Source: Azorhizobium sp943371865 (GTDB taxonomy: Bacteria > Pseudomonadota > Alphaproteobacteria > Rhizobiales > Xanthobacteraceae). Taken from it: a stretch of DNA of 64,000 nt. This document shows positions 24,863 to 33,695 of this stretch, piece by piece; within the stretch, counting starts at the first letter, position 1, and every line of letters begins with the position of its first letter. The position numbers and the translations under genes were made by a program. The DNA lies in contig NZ_CALRWL010000011.1 in NCBI RefSeq assembly GCF_943371865.1, positions 1 through 64,000 on the forward strand, read 5' to 3'. The notes beneath the pieces are model-generated. The model searched no databases and was not told the DNA's origin. It saw nothing but the letters and a program-made list of their open reading frames with translations.

Positions 24863-25570
24863 ATGACTGGATTGCAAAAGGCGACTCGCGGGGCACTGAG
24901 CGCTGTTTCGGCACTGATTTTTGGTCTGGGCATTGCGAGCTTCGGCGCCTCCGCGCCTGCGGCCGCCGCCGACATGGCGGTGAAGGCCCCGGTGGCCCCC
25001 GTCGTGGTGGACACCTGGAACCCCTGGCAGATCCGTGTGCGCGCCACCGGCGTCTTCACCAATGACAGCGGCCACGTCAACGGCGTCGCCGGATCGGGCA
25101 TCAAGTCGTCCGACACGGTCATCCCCGAGCTCGACATCTCCTATTACTTCACCCAGAACTGGGCGGTGGAGTTGGTGCTCGGCACCACCTACAGCTATAT
25201 CGACGGCACCGGCAGCCTGAACGGCCTCGCCGTCGGCAAGACCTGGCTGCTGCCGCCGACGCTGTTGCTGCAGTACCACTTCACCAATTTCGGCGCGTTC
25301 CAGCCTTATGTCGGCGCCGGCGTGAACTACACCATCTTCTACAGCACCGATCCGAACCAGGTCACCGCGCTCGACATCAAGAACACCTGGGGCTGGGCAC
25401 TCCAGGTCGGCTTCGATTACATGCTGGACAAGCACTGGGGCTGGAACGTCGACGTCAAGAAGATCTTCCTGGAGCCCAACTTCAACGTGACCGTGGGCAC
25501 CACCCCGCTCACCGGCTCCACGGCCCTCGACCCGTGGATGATCAGCACCGGCGTCACGTACCGCTTCTGA
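24863..25570 (+). CDS. ompW: OmpW-family outer-membrane protein
   Basis: A 235-residue eight-strand beta-barrel protein. The signal peptide spans about 37 residues. The mature part shows the OmpW signatures WQIRVRATGVFTNDSGHVNG, IPELDISYYFTQNWAVELVL, TLLLQYHFTNFGAFQPYVGA and WNVDVKKIFL, and ends in GVTYRF with a terminal phenylalanine. OmpW forms a hydrophobic-ligand channel. The start at 24863 has GGAGATGGGGC upstream. An FNR-like box in the promoter suggests induction at low oxygen. Confidence 0.92.
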   Translation: MTGLQKATRGALSAVSALIFGLGIASFGASAPAAAADMAVKAPVAPVVVDTWNPWQIRVRATGVFTNDSGHVNGVAGSGIKSSDTVIPELDISYYFTQNWAVELVLGTTYSYIDGTGSLNGLAVGKTWLLPPTLLLQYHFTNFGAFQPYVGAGVNYTIFYSTDPNQVTALDIKNTWGWALQVGFDYMLDKHWGWNVDVKKIFLEPNFNVTVGTTPLTGSTALDPWMISTGVTYRF

Positions 25571-25597
25571 TCTGCCCGCTGCAGACCTGAAAAATAA

Positions 25598-25634
25598 AAA
25601 GGGGCAGCCCGGCATCGACCGAGCTGCCCCTTTC
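25598..25634 (+). terminator. Rho-independent terminator after ompW
   Basis: AAAGGGGCAGC pairs with GCTGCCCCTTT around a 14-base loop and is followed by a pyrimidine-rich tract. Upstream A-run suggests it may work in both directions. Confidence 0.85.
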
Positions 25635-25876
25635 TCGTTTGCTGCGAAATCCCCAAAGTTGCCGCTCCGGTGCCCATCCAGGGCGCAAACTTGGCCTTTT
25701 CCGCCGCTGCGGCTGCGCCCCGGCGCCCTCGCACATGCAGCATTTCTGCGTGGAAGCGCTTGGCAGCGGCCGCCCGCGGCGCCATACCACTGCGAATTGG
25801 ATCAGATCCTCCTTTGGAATCGTTGCGAACTGCCAACGATTGGGATACCTGATCGATCGATTTCCGGAGGAGGCCC

Positions 25877-26278
25877 ATGGCCGACAGCCCGCCCCGCATT
25901 GTGCGCCCGCTCTCTCCCCACCTGCAGATCTACCGACCGCTGTTCACGATGATGATGTCCATCGTGCACCGCATCACCGGTTGCGCGCTGTATTTCGGCA
26001 CCGCGCTCCTGGTCTGGTGGCTGTTGGCGGCGGCAGCATCTCCCACCGCCTACGCGCTCTTTGCCAATGTGGCTGGATCGTGGATCGGCCGTCTCGTCCT
26101 GCTCGGCTACACCTGGGCGCTGCTCCACCACGCGATGGGGGGCATCCGCCACTTCATCTGGGACAGCATCCACGGCTTCGGCCCGAAGGAGCGCCTGCTC
26201 TACGCCCAGGCGTCACTGGCCGGCTCCATCATTCTCACCATCCTGGTCTGGGTCATCGGCCTGGCCGTGAAGGCCTGA
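25877..26278 (+). CDS. sdhC: succinate dehydrogenase cytochrome b556 subunit
   Basis: A 133-residue membrane protein with three transmembrane helices. RPLSPHLQIYRP and SIVHRITGCALYFGTALLVW form the conserved N-terminal and quinone-site region, and the heme-ligand histidine lies in LLHHAMGGIRHFIWD. It anchors SdhAB and binds heme b and ubiquinone. GGAGGAGG precedes the ATG. First gene of sdhCDAB; the 240 bp upstream (25635-25876) holds its promoter, with no obvious FNR box. Confidence 0.95.
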   Translation: MADSPPRIVRPLSPHLQIYRPLFTMMMSIVHRITGCALYFGTALLVWWLLAAAASPTAYALFANVAGSWIGRLVLLGYTWALLHHAMGGIRHFIWDSIHGFGPKERLLYAQASLAGSIILTILVWVIGLAVKA

Positions 26279-26291
26279 GGAGGTACGCCCC

Positions 26292-26678
26292 ATGCACAGC
26301 CCCATGCGCACGCCCCTCGGGCGAGTTCGCGGTCTCGGCTCCGCCCGGTCCGGCACCCATGAGTTCTTTCTCCAGCGGCTGACCGCTTTGGGAAATCTGA
26401 TCCTGATGATCGCCTTCCTGGTGATCGTCATTTCGCTGGTGGGCGAGAGCTACAACACCGTCCACGCCACTTTGGGCAACCCCTTCGTGGCGGTGGTGAT
26501 CCTCCTGATGCTGCTGTCCGTAACAGTGCATATGCGCATCGGCATGCAGGTGGTCATCGAGGACTATGTCCACAGCGAGGGTCTGAAGGTGCTGGCAATT
26601 ATCGGCAACACCTTCTTCACCGTCGTGATCGGCCTGGCCGGAGCCTTTGCCGTGCTCAAGATCAGCCTGGGAGGCTGA
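26292..26678 (+). CDS. sdhD: succinate dehydrogenase hydrophobic membrane anchor subunit
   Basis: A 128-residue protein with three transmembrane helices. MRTPLGRVRGLGSARSGTHE followed by FFLQRLTALGNLILM is the typical alphaproteobacterial SdhD start, and the heme histidine is in VTVHMRIGMQVVIEDYVHSE. It completes the membrane anchor of complex II. Thirteen bases separate it from sdhC, and sdhA follows after one base. Confidence 0.94.
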   Translation: MHSPMRTPLGRVRGLGSARSGTHEFFLQRLTALGNLILMIAFLVIVISLVGESYNTVHATLGNPFVAVVILLMLLSVTVHMRIGMQVVIEDYVHSEGLKVLAIIGNTFFTVVIGLAGAFAVLKISLGG

Positions 26679-26679
26679 C

Positions 26680-28515
26680 ATGTCCGAATCCTCTACGAAC
26701 GGCGCCAGCGCCCCCGGAACCAATGGCCGGGCCTATCCCATCACCGACCACACCTATGATGTGCTGGTCGTCGGCGCCGGTGGCGCTGGCCTGCGGGCCG
26801 TGGTGGGCTGCTCGGAAGCGGGCCTGCGCACCGCTTGCATCACCAAGGTGTTCCCCACCCGCTCCCACACCGTGGCGGCCCAAGGCGGCGTCGCCGCCTC
26901 CCTGGGCAACATGGGTGAGGATGACTGGCGCTGGCACATGTACGACACCGTCAAGGGGTCGGACTGGCTGGGCGACCAGGACGCCATCGAATATCTCGTG
27001 CGCAACGCGCCGGCCGCCGTGTACGAGCTGGAGCATTGGGGCGTGCCCTTCTCCCGCACCGAGGACGGCAAGATCTATCAGCGCCCGTTCGGCGGCATGA
27101 CCACGCACTACGGCAAGGGCACCGCCCAGCGCACCTGCGCCGCCGCGGACCGCACCGGCCATGCCATGCTGCACACCCTCTATGGGGCAGCGCTGAAGCA
27201 CAGCGCGGAATTCTTCATCGAATATTTCGCCATCGACCTGATCCGCGACGAAGACGGCCGCATCCGCGGCGTCATCGCCCTGAAGATGGACGACGGCACC
27301 CTCCACCGCTTCCGTTCGCATCTCACCATTCTCGCCACCGGCGGTTATGGGCGGGCCTATTTCTCGGCCACCTCGGCGCACACCTGCACCGGCGACGGCA
27401 ACGCCATGGTGCTGCGCGCCGGCCTGCCGTTGCAGGACATGGAATTCGTGCAGTTCCATCCCACCGGCATCTACGGCTCGGGCTGCCTCATCACCGAGGG
27501 TTCCCGCGGTGAGGGCGGCTATCTGACCAATTCCGACGGCGAGCGCTTCATGGAGCGCTATGCGCCCTCCGCGAAGGATCTGGCCTCCCGCGACGTGGTG
27601 TCCCGCTCCATGACCATGGAGATCCGCGAGGGCCGTGGCGTCGGCAAGGCCAAGGACCACATCTTCCTGCATCTGGACCATCTGGACCCGGCGATCCTGC
27701 ACGAGCGCCTGCCCGGCATCTCCGAGAGCGCGAAGATCTTCGCCGGCGTCGACGTGACCCGCGAGCCGATCCCGGTGATCCCGACCGTGCATTACAACAT
27801 GGGCGGCATCCCCACGAACTATCATGGCGAGGTACTCACCCGCGCCAATGGCGACCCGGACACGGTGGTGCCCGGCCTGATGGCCATCGGCGAAGCGGCC
27901 TGCGTCTCCGTGCACGGGGCCAACCGCCTCGGCTCGAATTCGCTGATCGATCTGGTGGTGTTCGGCCGCGCCGCCGCCAAGCGCGCCGCCGAGCTGGTGA
28001 CGCCCGGCGAGAAGCATCATGACCTCCCGGCCTACAGCGCCGAGCTGGCGCTCTCGCGCCTGGATCATTTCCGCTATTCCTCCGGCGACATCTCCACCGC
28101 CGAACTGCGCGGCCGCATGCAGCGGGTGATGCAGAACAATTGCGCGGTGTTCCGCACCGGCGAGATCCTCGAAGAGGGTCACACCCTGATCCACGACGTG
28201 TTCAAGGCCACCTCCGGTGTCCGCGTCACCGATCGCTCCATGGTGTGGAACTCGGATCTGATCGAGACCCTGGAATATGACAACCTGATCTCTCAGGCGG
28301 TCGTGACCATGGACAGCGCACTCAATCGCCAGGAAAGCCGCGGAGCCCATGCCCGCGAGGATTTCCCCGATCGCGACGACCACAATTGGATGAAGCACAC
28401 CCTGGCCTATTTCGACACGGCCACCGGGGACGTGAAGCTGGAGGACCGTCCGGTCCACACCTACACGCTGTCCAACGACATCCAGTACATCGAGCCGAAA
28501 AAGCGCGTGTATTGA
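26680..28515 (+). CDS. sdhA: succinate dehydrogenase flavoprotein subunit
   Basis: A 611-residue flavoprotein. The FAD Rossmann motif is VLVVGAGGAGLRAVVGCSEA, the covalent-FAD histidine lies in TRSHTVAAQGGVAASLGN, and the catalytic region has HPTGIYGSGCLITEGSRGEG and HYNMGGIPTNYHGEV. It oxidises succinate to fumarate on the cytoplasmic face of the inner membrane. The ATG at 26680 is directly after the sdhD stop with GGGAGG upstream. Very long antisense frames across this gene are shadows caused by high G+C. Confidence 0.98.
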   Translation: MSESSTNGASAPGTNGRAYPITDHTYDVLVVGAGGAGLRAVVGCSEAGLRTACITKVFPTRSHTVAAQGGVAASLGNMGEDDWRWHMYDTVKGSDWLGDQDAIEYLVRNAPAAVYELEHWGVPFSRTEDGKIYQRPFGGMTTHYGKGTAQRTCAAADRTGHAMLHTLYGAALKHSAEFFIEYFAIDLIRDEDGRIRGVIALKMDDGTLHRFRSHLTILATGGYGRAYFSATSAHTCTGDGNAMVLRAGLPLQDMEFVQFHPTGIYGSGCLITEGSRGEGGYLTNSDGERFMERYAPSAKDLASRDVVSRSMTMEIREGRGVGKAKDHIFLHLDHLDPAILHERLPGISESAKIFAGVDVTREPIPVIPTVHYNMGGIPTNYHGEVLTRANGDPDTVVPGLMAIGEAACVSVHGANRLGSNSLIDLVVFGRAAAKRAAELVTPGEKHHDLPAYSAELALSRLDHFRYSSGDISTAELRGRMQRVMQNNCAVFRTGEILEEGHTLIHDVFKATSGVRVTDRSMVWNSDLIETLEYDNLISQAVVTMDSALNRQESRGAHAREDFPDRDDHNWMKHTLAYFDTATGDVKLEDRPVHTYTLSNDIQYIEPKKRVY

Positions 28516-28590
28516 TCTTTCGAGCCGGCCCGCATCGCGCGGCGCCGGCCCCTTCCGAACGACCGGCACAGCCGACGATTGGGACGCACC

Positions 28591-29376
28591 ATGGTTGAGC
28601 TCACTCTCCCGAAGAATTCCCAGATCACCAGGGGCAAGGTGTGGCCGAAGCCTGCGGGCGCGACCAAGGTCACCGAGTTCAAGGTCTATCGCTGGAACCC
28701 CGACGACGGGAAGAACCCCTCCATCGACACCTATTATGTGGACCGCGAAAACTGCGGACCCATGGTGCTGGACGGCCTGATCTACATCAAGAACAGCATC
28801 GACCCGACCCTGACCTTCCGCCGCTCCTGCCGCGAAGGCGTGTGCGGCTCCTGCGCCATGAACATCGGCGGCACCAACACTCTGGCCTGCACCAAGGGCA
28901 TGGATGAAGTGCTGGTGAAGGGATCGGTCAACGTCTATCCGCTGCCGCACATGGAAGTGGTGAAGGATCTCGTTCCCGATCTCACCCGCTTCTACGCCCA
29001 GCACGCCTCCATCGAGCCCTGGCTGCAGACCGACACCGCCGCCCCCGAAAAGGAGTGGCGCCAGTCGAAGGAAGACCGCGAGCGGCTGGATGGCCTCTAT
29101 GAATGCATCCTGTGCGCCTGCTGCTCGACCTCGTGCCCGAGCTATTGGTGGAACGGCGACCGCTACCTCGGCCCCGCAGCGCTGCTCCAGGCCCATCGCT
29201 GGCTGTCCGACAGCCGCGACGAGCGCACCGGCTCGCGTCTGGACAATCTGGAAGACCCCTTCCGGCTCTACCGCTGCCACACCATCATGAACTGCGCCCA
29301 GGCGTGCCCGAAGAGCCTCAATCCGGCCAAGGCCATCGCCGAAATCAAGAAGATGATGGTCGAACGCCAGATGTGA
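28591..29376 (+). CDS. sdhB: succinate dehydrogenase iron-sulfur subunit
   Basis: A 261-residue protein with three iron-sulfur cluster motifs: [2Fe-2S] in RRSCREGVCGSCAMNIGG plus a distal cysteine, [4Fe-4S] in CILCACCSTSCPSYWW, and [3Fe-4S] in CHTIMNCAQACPKSLNPAKA. It passes electrons from SdhA to quinone. It ends the sdhCDAB operon; 75 bases separate it from sdhA. Confidence 0.97.
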   Translation: MVELTLPKNSQITRGKVWPKPAGATKVTEFKVYRWNPDDGKNPSIDTYYVDRENCGPMVLDGLIYIKNSIDPTLTFRRSCREGVCGSCAMNIGGTNTLACTKGMDEVLVKGSVNVYPLPHMEVVKDLVPDLTRFYAQHASIEPWLQTDTAAPEKEWRQSKEDRERLDGLYECILCACCSTSCPSYWWNGDRYLGPAALLQAHRWLSDSRDERTGSRLDNLEDPFRLYRCHTIMNCAQACPKSLNPAKAIAEIKKMMVERQM

Positions 29377-29883
29377 GCGTCAAGCGCTCGGGCCGCCGCC
29401 GCCGCCATCGCCGGTGGTGGCCCGGTGCGCCAGCCTACCAGGGCTACGCCCTCCAGGCGCGCTCGAGGCCTATGGAGGGAGGCCCCAGCAGCGCCGTTCA
29501 GGTGCCTGCCCTCTTCCCCCGCAAGCCGTGAATTGCGCGCCTTTGGCGCTGCTCCTTGATCCGGGTGCGCACGGGCATGGGTGCTGAGCACGCTCATCCG
29601 GAGCGATCGGCGCCGACGGACGTGGAAATGCCCCCTGCCAGATCGCCGGGGAGAGCAGGCACCGCGCCAGAACCATTCCACCAGCAAGGCCTGAGCCACC
29701 GCACCAACGGCGTCCGTGCGCATCTCCGCACTGGCCGCCGCAGGTGCTCCCGACAGGCACCGCCGGGCGCCCACCGACGAGGCGACGGACCCCAGAAATG
29801 AAAACGCGCGCCAACCCGGGCGCGCGTTTCAACATGGATCCACAGGGATGGCCTCGCCCTGCCCTCAGGCAGAAGCGTCGGGC
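29377..29883. other. 507-bp intergenic region between convergent sdhB and the H1-like gene
   Basis: No supported coding region or RNA. No strong terminator was seen immediately after sdhB. The only clear structure is the minus-strand terminator at 29802-29829. The rest has the base composition of its surroundings and no recognisable remnant. Confidence 0.5.
29802..29829 (-). terminator. Rho-independent terminator of the H1-like gene
   Basis: AAACGCGCGCC (29802-29812) pairs with 29819-29829 (11-bp stem). On the minus strand the stem ends in TTTT. It is 54 bases downstream of the H1-like stop. Confidence 0.85.
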
Positions 29884-30831
29884 TCACGCCTTCTTCGGAG
29901 CCTTCGCCACCTTGGGCGCGGCAGGCTTCTTGGCCACGATGGGCTTCGCCACTGCGGGCTTTGTGGGTGCGGCCTTGGAGGCCGCCGTCTTGGCCGCCGC
30001 GGGCTTGGCCGGAGCGGCCTTGGCTACGACCGGCTTCGCAACCTTGGCCTTCGCGGGGGCCTTCGCGGTCACGGGCTTCACCGCTTCCACCTTCGGTGCG
30101 TCTGCGGTCACGGCTGCGACCGGGGCGGCCTTGGCCTTCGGGGCCTTGGTCGCGGGCTTGGCCACCGCCTTGGCGGCAACCGGCTTCGTAGATTCGACGA
30201 CCGACGGGGCGGCCTTTGCCGGAGCCGTCTTGGCAGCGGGGGCCGCCTTGGCCTTAGCCGCAGGCTTGGCGGCGGCAGCGGACTTCACCGCAGGCGCCTT
30301 GGCGGCGGCGGGCTGGGCGGTGACGACTGGCTTGGCAGCGGCCACAGTCTTGGCCTTCGGGGCCGGCTTGGCGGCCGGGGCCACCTTCGGCGCCGCAGCC
30401 TTCACCGCCTTCGCGGCAGGGGCCTTGGCAACGGGGGCCTTCGCCACCGGCGCGGCAACCGCCTTGGGAGCAGCCTTCGCAGCAGACTTCGCCGGGGCCT
30501 TTTCCACAACGGGCTTCACCACGGGGGCCTTTGCCACCTTCGCGGCGGGCGCCTTGGCGGCGCTGGCCACGGCAGCGGCCTTTGCGGGGGCAGCGGCCTT
30601 GGGAGCAGCGGTCTTGGCGGCGGTGGCCTTGGGGGCGACCGGCACCTTGGCGCTCACCTTCGCCGGGGTCTTAGCCTTGGCGGCCATGGCCGCCTTCGGC
30701 TTGCCGGGGGCCTGGGTCAGAGCAGAGGCGGCCAGCACCTTGATCTCATCGAGGGATACGCTCGCCGGGTCGCGCAACGCCTTCGCCGCAATGCGGCTGA
30801 CTTCGATGCCCGTCACTTCGCTCTTCGCCAT
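29884..30831 (-). CDS. histone H1-like Lys/Ala/Pro-repeat protein
   Basis: A 315-residue protein. The first 40 residues form a compact segment (SEVTGIEVSRIAAKALRDPA, then VSLDEIKVLAASALTQ). The rest is almost entirely degenerate AAKAPAAKA-, KPAAPK- and AKPVV-type repeats rich in Lys, Ala and Pro, as in eukaryotic H1 tails and bacterial H1-like proteins (Hc1, AlgP). Such proteins bind DNA or polyphosphate non-specifically. GGAGG lies six bases before the ATG at 30831. The repeat tract is prone to length variation, so assembly should be trusted with care. Confidence 0.8.
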   Translation of the reverse strand: MAKSEVTGIEVSRIAAKALRDPASVSLDEIKVLAASALTQAPGKPKAAMAAKAKTPAKVSAKVPVAPKATAAKTAAPKAAAPAKAAAVASAAKAPAAKVAKAPVVKPVVEKAPAKSAAKAAPKAVAAPVAKAPVAKAPAAKAVKAAAPKVAPAAKPAPKAKTVAAAKPVVTAQPAAAKAPAVKSAAAAKPAAKAKAAPAAKTAPAKAAPSVVESTKPVAAKAVAKPATKAPKAKAAPVAAVTADAPKVEAVKPVTAKAPAKAKVAKPVVAKAAPAKPAAAKTAASKAAPTKPAVAKPIVAKKPAAPKVAKAPKKA

Positions 30832-31216
30832 TAATGCCTCCGAATACACCAGCCGGCGAAGACGCATGTCACCGAATCACGATGCGCGCCAGCATGCGAT
30901 AGATCTCCGCTAAGAACTTCAAAATGGTTAACGCGGTTTCAAGCCGGCTCGCGTTTTCCGGTTTATCGCTATTTTTCAGAAACTTATGCCTACCCTCCGA
31001 GACGCGCTGTCCGCCGCCCCCCGGTCCGTGGATCGCGCATCTTCTTGCATGTTCTGCGCCACCGCCGTGCCGGAAGGGTTCTTTTCACCGGCACCTCGCG
31101 ATCCCGAAGCGGCCACCGCGCTGTCATCTTTGCGTCGGAGGCCGGGGCTAAAGAGGCGTCCGTGGCGGGTCGGATTCTGCGGCCGGAAACCCATCCGCCT
31201 TGAGGAGGCATATTTC
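30832..31216. other. 385-bp divergent promoter region
   Basis: Between the H1-like gene (minus) and the phosphatase-like gene (plus). AT-richer sequence at about 30905-30985 probably holds promoters. A frame continues upstream from the 31217 start to 30986 but has no ribosome-binding site or recognisable domain, and the 31217 start has GAGGAGG. Confidence 0.45.
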
Positions 31217-31735
31217 ATGACGCTTGCCGCTTCGCGCGCGCAGAACCGGCTCACGCCGGGGTCGTTGCCGCTGCCCCCCGTGGGGCAGCGCCCGTCAATC
31301 CTGTTCGCTTGCCGCGACAACTCCGGCCTCAGCCTGCTGGCCGAGGCCATCGTCAACCACGCGCACCGTCAGGTGCGCGCCTTCAGCGCCGGCATTCATG
31401 GCAGCTCGGCGGTGGATGCCGCCGCCGTGGAGTGCCTGGATGCGGAAGGCATCCCCGCGGACGGCTTGTCGTCCAAGCCGCTGGAGCTGTTCGGCTTCTC
31501 CGGAGCACCGCGCATCGATCTGGTGATTTCCATGGTCGCCGATGCCCGCGATCGCATCGAGCATCTCACCGGAACGCCCCGCGTGGCGGTGGAGACCTGG
31601 ACCTTCGAGGACCTCTCCGGCGTGACCAATCCGCGCCAGCGCCGGCAGGCCTATCGGATGCTGCTGCCGCGCCTGCGGGCCGGCATTTCCGGTTTGGTGG
31701 CCGCCCGCAGCGGCCCCACGTTCGCCGCCGCCTGA
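31217..31735 (+). CDS. low-molecular-weight phosphatase/arsenate reductase-like protein with degenerate P-loop
   Basis: The 172-residue protein has the fold signature of low-molecular-weight tyrosine phosphatases and their arsenate reductase relatives: ILFACRDNSGLSLLAEAIVN, then VRAFSAGIHGSSAVDAAAVE and IDLVISMVADARDRIEHL. The catalytic motif CX5R should read like CxxNSCRS; here it is CRDNSGLS, with Cys32 kept but the anion-binding Arg replaced by Leu38. The usual Asp-Pro general acid near the C-terminus is also not evident (TWTFEDLSG). Classical phosphatase activity is therefore doubtful; a binding, regulatory or altered-chemistry role is possible. GGAGG precedes the ATG by eight bases. Confidence 0.75.
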   Translation: MTLAASRAQNRLTPGSLPLPPVGQRPSILFACRDNSGLSLLAEAIVNHAHRQVRAFSAGIHGSSAVDAAAVECLDAEGIPADGLSSKPLELFGFSGAPRIDLVISMVADARDRIEHLTGTPRVAVETWTFEDLSGVTNPRQRRQAYRMLLPRLRAGISGLVAARSGPTFAAA

Positions 31736-31764
31736 CGGCGGCGAACCCGATCCTCCATCGCTGC

Positions 31765-32745
31765 TCAGTCGGCGATCTTGCCGCCCAGCTCATCGGCGAT
31801 GTGGATGCGGATGATCTCCTCGAAGGAGCTTTCCGCCTTGAAGCCCAAGCTGAGCGCGCGCACCGGATTGAAGGTGCGCGGCCAGCCATTGACGATGCGA
31901 GCCACCACCGGGTCCGGCTGACGGCGAATGCGGGCCACCGCTTTGTCGCCCGCCACCTTGCGCAGGGCCTCGATCTGATCGCCCACGCTGGCGCCCACAC
32001 CGGGCATGCTCAAGGACCGCCGGGCCCCCAGCGGCTCGGTGTCGAGCGTCGCGGCGTGGATCAGGAAGCCCACCGCGGAGCGCGGCGAGGCATGCCAATG
32101 CACCACGTCCTCGCTCACCGGCAGGATCGCCTCCTGCCCGGCCAGCGGCTCGCGGATGATGCCGGAGAAGAAGCCCGACGCCGCCTTGTTGGGCTTGCCC
32201 GGACGCACGCAGATGGTGGGCAGGCGAATGCCGACGCCGTCGAAGAAACCACGGCGCGAATAATCCGCCAGCAGAAGTTCGCCCATGGCCTTCTGCGTGC
32301 CATAGGAGGTCAGCGGGGTGAGGAAGAAATCATCCTCGATGGGTGTTTCGGGATACGGCGCGCCGAACACCGCCAAGGATGAGGTAAACACCAGGCGCGG
32401 GGTATAGCCCTCCGCCAGGCGCACCGCATCGAACAGGAAGCGGGTGCCGTCCAGATTGATGCGGTAGCCCTTGTCGAAATCCGCTTCCGCTTCGCCCGAG
32501 ACGATGGCGGCGAGGTGGAAGATCACATGGGGCCGGCCGGCGATCAGCGCCTCGGCCTCGCCCGGCACCGAGAGATCGGACACGCGGGTCTCGATGGGGA
32601 ATGGCGCCTCGATGCGCGCCGGTGCCACCACATCGTGGGCGGTGAGGCCGGTGATGGGCACGCCGCCGAGGCGGCCATCCTTCGCCAGGCGTTCGATCAG
32701 CTTGCGGCCGACCATGCCGGCGCCACCGATAACAAGAATATGCAT
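31765..32745 (-). CDS. NAD-dependent epimerase/dehydrogenase, D-erythronate dehydrogenase (DenD) type
   Basis: A 326-residue extended short-chain dehydrogenase. The Rossmann motif is ILVIGGAGMVGRKLIERL, the catalytic Ser/Tyr/Lys are in VFTSSLAVFGAP and TSYGTQKAMGELLL, and the DenD-like region GIRLPTICVRPGKPNKAASG is well conserved. DenD oxidises D-erythronate to 2-oxo-tetronate; the kinase, aldolase and isomerase of that pathway are not present here, so a related sugar acid may be the substrate. Last gene of a four-gene operon that starts with the dehydratase at 36229. Confidence 0.8.
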   Translation of the reverse strand: MHILVIGGAGMVGRKLIERLAKDGRLGGVPITGLTAHDVVAPARIEAPFPIETRVSDLSVPGEAEALIAGRPHVIFHLAAIVSGEAEADFDKGYRINLDGTRFLFDAVRLAEGYTPRLVFTSSLAVFGAPYPETPIEDDFFLTPLTSYGTQKAMGELLLADYSRRGFFDGVGIRLPTICVRPGKPNKAASGFFSGIIREPLAGQEAILPVSEDVVHWHASPRSAVGFLIHAATLDTEPLGARRSLSMPGVGASVGDQIEALRKVAGDKAVARIRRQPDPVVARIVNGWPRTFNPVRALSLGFKAESSFEEIIRIHIADELGGKIAD

Positions 32746-32935
32746 GGGACCACTCCTTGGAACTCAGCGCCGAGAAGCTCTTCGCCTCAATGGACGGCCC
32801 GCCGCCTCCCCTTGGCGGGAAGGGCGCGTTCTGATCCGCTGGCGGCGCGAGCCAGGGACACCCCGATCCTGCGGGGCCAAGCGGGCGATGGGGCACCGGC
32901 CGCACCTTCAAGGGCGCGGCCGGCACGGCGGGCGC

Positions 32936-33682
32936 TCAGAGCACCCAGCCGCCGTCGATGATGTGGATCTGGCCGGTGGTGAAGGCGCTCTCGTCGCTGG
33001 CCAGATAAAGGGCCAGAGCGGCGATCTCTTCCGGCTTGCCCAGGCGGCCCATGGGCTGGCGGCCGACGAACTCGGCACGGACCTGATCCAGGCTCTTGCC
33101 GGTCTCAGCGGCAACGGCGGCAATGCGCTCGTTGAGGCTGGGGGACTGGATGGTGCCGGGGCAGATGGCGTTGGCGCGGACGCCCTTCAGGATGAAGTCC
33201 GCCGCCACCGCCTTGGTGAGGCCGATGATGGCCGCCTTGGTGGTGCCGTACACATAGCGGTTCGGCACGCCGCGGATGGAGGACGCCGCCGAGGCGATAT
33301 TGACGATGGAGCCGCCGCCCAGTTCCAGCATGCCCGGTAGGAAGGCCGAAATGGTGCGGTGGATGGAGGTGACGTTCAGATCGAACGAAAAGTCCCAGTC
33401 CTTCTGCGAGCACTCGAATATGGTGCCCTGATGGACATAGCCGGCATTGTTGGACAGCACGTTGACCGGGCCGATCTCCTTGGCCAGCGCGTTCACCGCC
33501 TCGGTGCTGCGCACGTCGAGCGCGCGCAACTCCGCGCCCTCCAGGCCGGCGAGCTTGGCCAGATCCAAATCGGTGGCGATCACCTTGGCGCCCTCGCGCA
33601 CATAGGCTTCCGCGATGGCGCGGCCGATGCCCTGCCCTGCGGCGGTCACCAGCGCGGTCTTGCCCTCCAGACGTCCGGTCAT
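32936..33682 (-). CDS. SDR-family dehydrogenase (2-keto-3-deoxy-sugar acid dehydrogenase-like)
   Basis: A 248-residue classical SDR: cofactor motif ALVTAAGQGIGRAIAEAYV, LSNNAGYVHQG, catalytic IASAASSIRG with YVYGTTKAA (YxxxK), and a family end GQIHIIDGGWVL. An Asp after the second strand (VIATDLD) points to NAD rather than NADP. It resembles 2-keto-3-deoxy-L-fuconate dehydrogenases and BDH2-like enzymes, which fits the neighbouring IlvD/Edd sugar-acid dehydratase. A 190-bp gap without recognisable content separates it from the DenD-like gene. Confidence 0.82.
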   Translation of the reverse strand: MTGRLEGKTALVTAAGQGIGRAIAEAYVREGAKVIATDLDLAKLAGLEGAELRALDVRSTEAVNALAKEIGPVNVLSNNAGYVHQGTIFECSQKDWDFSFDLNVTSIHRTISAFLPGMLELGGGSIVNIASAASSIRGVPNRYVYGTTKAAIIGLTKAVAADFILKGVRANAICPGTIQSPSLNERIAAVAAETGKSLDQVRAEFVGRQPMGRLGKPEEIAALALYLASDESAFTTGQIHIIDGGWVL

Positions 33683-33695
33683 GGCGTTTTCCTCT

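Noticed and set aside
26662..29280. 872-codon open frame antisense to sdhA/sdhB
   Set aside because: Shadow frame caused by high G+C; sdhA and sdhB on the plus strand have full catalytic motifs and proper starts.
30986..31216. 77-codon N-terminal extension of the phosphatase-like protein
   Set aside because: No ribosome-binding site or domain; the ATG at 31217 has GAGGAGG at good spacing.
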